This document shows, one piece after another, positions 62,438-64,000 of a DNA stretch of 64,000 nucleotides. Below the pieces are notes generated by a model. It was not told the DNA's origin. It did no database searches and saw nothing but the letters and a program-made list of their open reading frames with translations. The stretch's first letter is position 1. Every line of letters begins with the position of its first letter. The position numbers and the translations under genes are program-made. Source of the stretch: CAMTWB01 sp037441775 (GTDB lineage Bacteria > Desulfobacterota > Syntrophia > Syntrophales > CAMTWB01); assembly GCA_037441775.1 (NCBI GenBank), contig JBBIRO010000008.1, positions 1 to 64,000 on the forward strand, written 5' to 3'.

Positions 62438-62914
62438 ATGCCCAAAAAGGCCTTTCAGGATTACTACCCGGATCATCTAAGCCATTGCTACGGTTGTGGG
62501 CGCCTCAACGAAAAGGGGCTCAGGATCAGGAGTTACTGGGATGGCGAGGAATCCATCTGTATTCATGAGCCGAAGTCTTACCACTCCGCCATTCCCGGTT
62601 TTGTCTATGGGGGGATGATCGCCTCGCTTATTGACTGCCACAGTACGGGCACGGCGGCGGCGGCCAAGTACCGCTTTGAAGGCCGGGAAATGGATAGCGA
62701 CCCACCGCTGCGTTTTCTCACCGCTTCCCTCCACGTCGATTTCCTTTTACCGACACCTATGGGCGTCCCGCTGGAAATCCGCGGCCGGGTGAAGGAGGTC
62801 AAGGGGCGGAAAGTGGTTGTGGAATCCACGCTCGGCGCCAACGGGCAAATCTGCGCCCGTGGCGAGGTGGTGGCGATTCAGGTGCCGGATCACTTGATTC
62901 CCCGGCAGTCTTGA
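62438..62914 (+). CDS. PaaI-type hotdog thioesterase
   Basis: 158 residues from the ATG at 62438, which has AAAGGAG 5 bases before it; the ATG at 62423 contains that site. It has CYGCGRLNEKGL at the start and the hotdog helix with FVYGGMIASLIDCHSTGTAA, then a strand run with VDFLLPTPMGVPLEIRG. It probably hydrolyses acyl-CoA or aryl-CoA esters, which in an aromatic degrader may free trapped CoA. Its stop lies 1 base before the third dispersed repeat. Confidence 0.88.
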   Translation: MPKKAFQDYYPDHLSHCYGCGRLNEKGLRIRSYWDGEESICIHEPKSYHSAIPGFVYGGMIASLIDCHSTGTAAAAKYRFEGREMDSDPPLRFLTASLHVDFLLPTPMGVPLEIRGRVKEVKGRKVVVESTLGANGQICARGEVVAIQVPDHLIPRQS

Positions 62915-62915
62915 T

Positions 62916-63037
62916 GGTTTCGTAAAAGGCCCGGCTGCTTAGGTTCAAGCTAAAACCATCGTCACTGCTGCTTACTCTAAACACTCATCATTACTTGTGA
63001 TTTACGCGCTCAACCCTAGCGTGCTTTTTACAAATCC
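62916..63037 (+). repeat. Dispersed 122-123 bp element, copy C
   Basis: 122 bases, from GGTTTCGTAAAAGGCCCGG to GCTTTTTACAAATCC. It is parallel to copy B and opposite to copy A. It lies between the thioesterase and moaA. Confidence 0.78.
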
Positions 63038-63176
63038 GTCCCAAATTAAAGATTTTTGCAGCTATTTACGAAAGCGTCAAGACTCAATCGTGACTTCATC
63101 ACGATGTAAGAAGTTGTCTTGTGCCCGTTACTGTGGTAAGCTCCGCATAAGTAGATGAGGTTAAGGTGTTGGGAAG

Positions 63177-64000
63177 ATGCAGGACAGATATAACCGGGAA
63201 ATCAACTATCTTCGCATTTCAGTGACTGATCGCTGCAATTTGCGCTGTCAATATTGCAAACCCAAGGAAGGGGCTTCCCAAGTTGGCCGGGAGGATATCT
63301 TAAGTTTTGAGGAGATTCACCGGATAGTCCGGCTGGCGGTGGTGCTGGGCATTACCAAGATTCGCGTTACCGGCGGTGAACCGCTGTTGCGCAGGGGACT
63401 CACCGGCTTTATCCGGGACTTAAGCCAGATCGAAGGCTTGGCCGATATCAGTCTGACCACCAACGGAATACTGCTGGCGCCAATGGCTGCGGCAATCCGG
63501 CAGGCCGGTATCAGGCGGATCAACATCAGCCTTGATTCCCTTGATAAAGCTAAATACGCCAGGATAACCGGCGGCGGGGAGCTCCGGGCGGTACTGGCCG
63601 GGATTGAAGAGGCTAAACGGTTGAGTTTTGATCCCATTAAGATCAACAATGTCGCGATCCGTGGATTCAACGATGATGAGATTCTTGATTTTGCCGACCT
63701 GGCCTTCAATAACCCCTTTCAAGTCCGGTTCATCGAATTGATGCCGGTGGGGCCCACGGGGTCGCTGGGAAACGGCAATTACCTTTCCAATCTTGTTGTT
63801 CGCGAGATAATAGGAGGGCGTTATCGCCTCCAGGAGACAAATTTGCAGGGTAATGGCCATGCCGGCCCCGCCAGGATTTTTAGAATCGAGGGTGGCCGTG
63901 GCGAAATTGGCTTTATCAGCCCGTTGAGCCATACTTTTTGTGATTCCTGCAACCGGTTGAGGCTGACCGCCGACGGTTCACTATTGTCCTGCCTCCTGTA
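63177..64000 (+). CDS. moaA: GTP 3',8-cyclase MoaA (partial)
   Basis: The ATG at 63177 (GGGAAG in front) opens a frame that runs off the right edge after 274 codons. The radical-SAM motif is RCNLRCQYC near residue 20, with VTGGEPLLRRG and LTTNGI following. The C-terminal cluster start CDSCNRLRLTADG is reached. MoaA makes the first pterin intermediate of molybdenum/tungsten cofactor, needed by BamB, the AOR and the Mo/W oxidoreductase in this window. Confidence 0.95.
   Translation, partial: MQDRYNREINYLRISVTDRCNLRCQYCKPKEGASQVGREDILSFEEIHRIVRLAVVLGITKIRVTGGEPLLRRGLTGFIRDLSQIEGLADISLTTNGILLAPMAAAIRQAGIRRINISLDSLDKAKYARITGGGELRAVLAGIEEAKRLSFDPIKINNVAIRGFNDDEILDFADLAFNNPFQVRFIELMPVGPTGSLGNGNYLSNLVVREIIGGRYRLQETNLQGNGHAGPARIFRIEGGRGEIGFISPLSHTFCDSCNRLRLTADGSLLSCLL

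Noticed and set aside
1..64000. CRISPR array, rRNA or prophage
   Set aside because: No regularly spaced repeats, no rRNA sequence and no phage structural genes were seen.

Overview
The window looks like a strictly anaerobic, aromatic-degrading member of the Desulfobacterota (Syntrophus/Smithella-like or a sulfate-reducing relative). The basis is a complete ATP-independent (class II) benzoyl-CoA reductase cluster (bamBCDEFGHI), two heterodisulfide-reductase-type electron-transfer modules, a second tungsten aldehyde:ferredoxin oxidoreductase, a molybdopterin oxidoreductase beside a phenylacetate-CoA-ligase-like gene, and ordinary Gram-negative housekeeping genes. The genus is inferred, not shown.

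Layout. 1-4412 (minus): an hdrCB-hdrA-mvhD-FrhB/FdhB-like electron-transfer operon that runs off the left edge. 4413-4832: a gap holding a candidate structured RNA with its own promoter and terminator. 4833-9996 (minus): GNAT-like, TraB/GumN, thiolase, tRNA-type methyltransferase and DUF1015 genes. 10097-14893 (plus): small esterase, gmhA, grpE-dnaK, surE. 15102-15764 (minus): rex. 15917-21337 (plus): SPOR-NlpC/P60 lipoprotein, then Fe-alcohol dehydrogenase, SCP2 protein, AOR and ftsY. 21689-21765: tRNA-Arg(CCT). 22014-32671 (plus): bamBCDEFGHI. 32865-36694 (minus): hisI-hisG-hisB-lipoprotein-hisA-HIT. 36786-37250: dead IS481-type transposase. 37613-44335 (plus): chromate transporter, CHASE2 adenylate cyclase, alanine racemase with a large unknown C-terminal extension, ddl. 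44477-51293 (minus): iclR, CoA ligase, a 55-codon gene, Mo/W oxidoreductase, a ferredoxin with an inserted GltD-like flavoprotein, DUF1566. 51609-53571 (plus): gene cassettes separated by two integron-type attC sites, with no integrase in view. 54037-55433: HMG-CoA lyase and Nudix. 55657-58796 (minus): TctCBA tripartite tricarboxylate transporter. 59079-62914 (plus): LarA-family racemase/epimerase, gluconokinase, 6-phosphogluconate dehydrogenase, PaaI-type thioesterase. 63177-64000: moaA, cut by the right edge.

How the parts fit. Ring reduction by BamBC needs very low-potential electrons. BamDEF (Hdr/MvhD-like) and BamGHI (NuoEFG-like) are the expected electron-bifurcating machinery. The left-edge Hdr operon is a paralogous set of the same modules with a different last partner. 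BamB, AOR and the Mo/W oxidoreductase all need molybdopterin, and moaA lies at the right edge. Rex may tie expression to NADH/NAD+. The CoA-ligase operon probably activates and oxidises an aryl-acetate-like acid under IclR control. The LarA-GntK-Gnd set with the divergent transporter suggests sugar-acid use.

Three nearly equal (122-123 bp) imperfect-palindrome elements with matching ends, plus degraded copies, are scattered through the window. One supplies the end of ftsY. The strongest unexplained items are this repeat family, the attC cassette remnant, the GltD-in-ferredoxin fusion with its 55-codon neighbour, the racemase extension, and the structured RNA near 4.6 kb.
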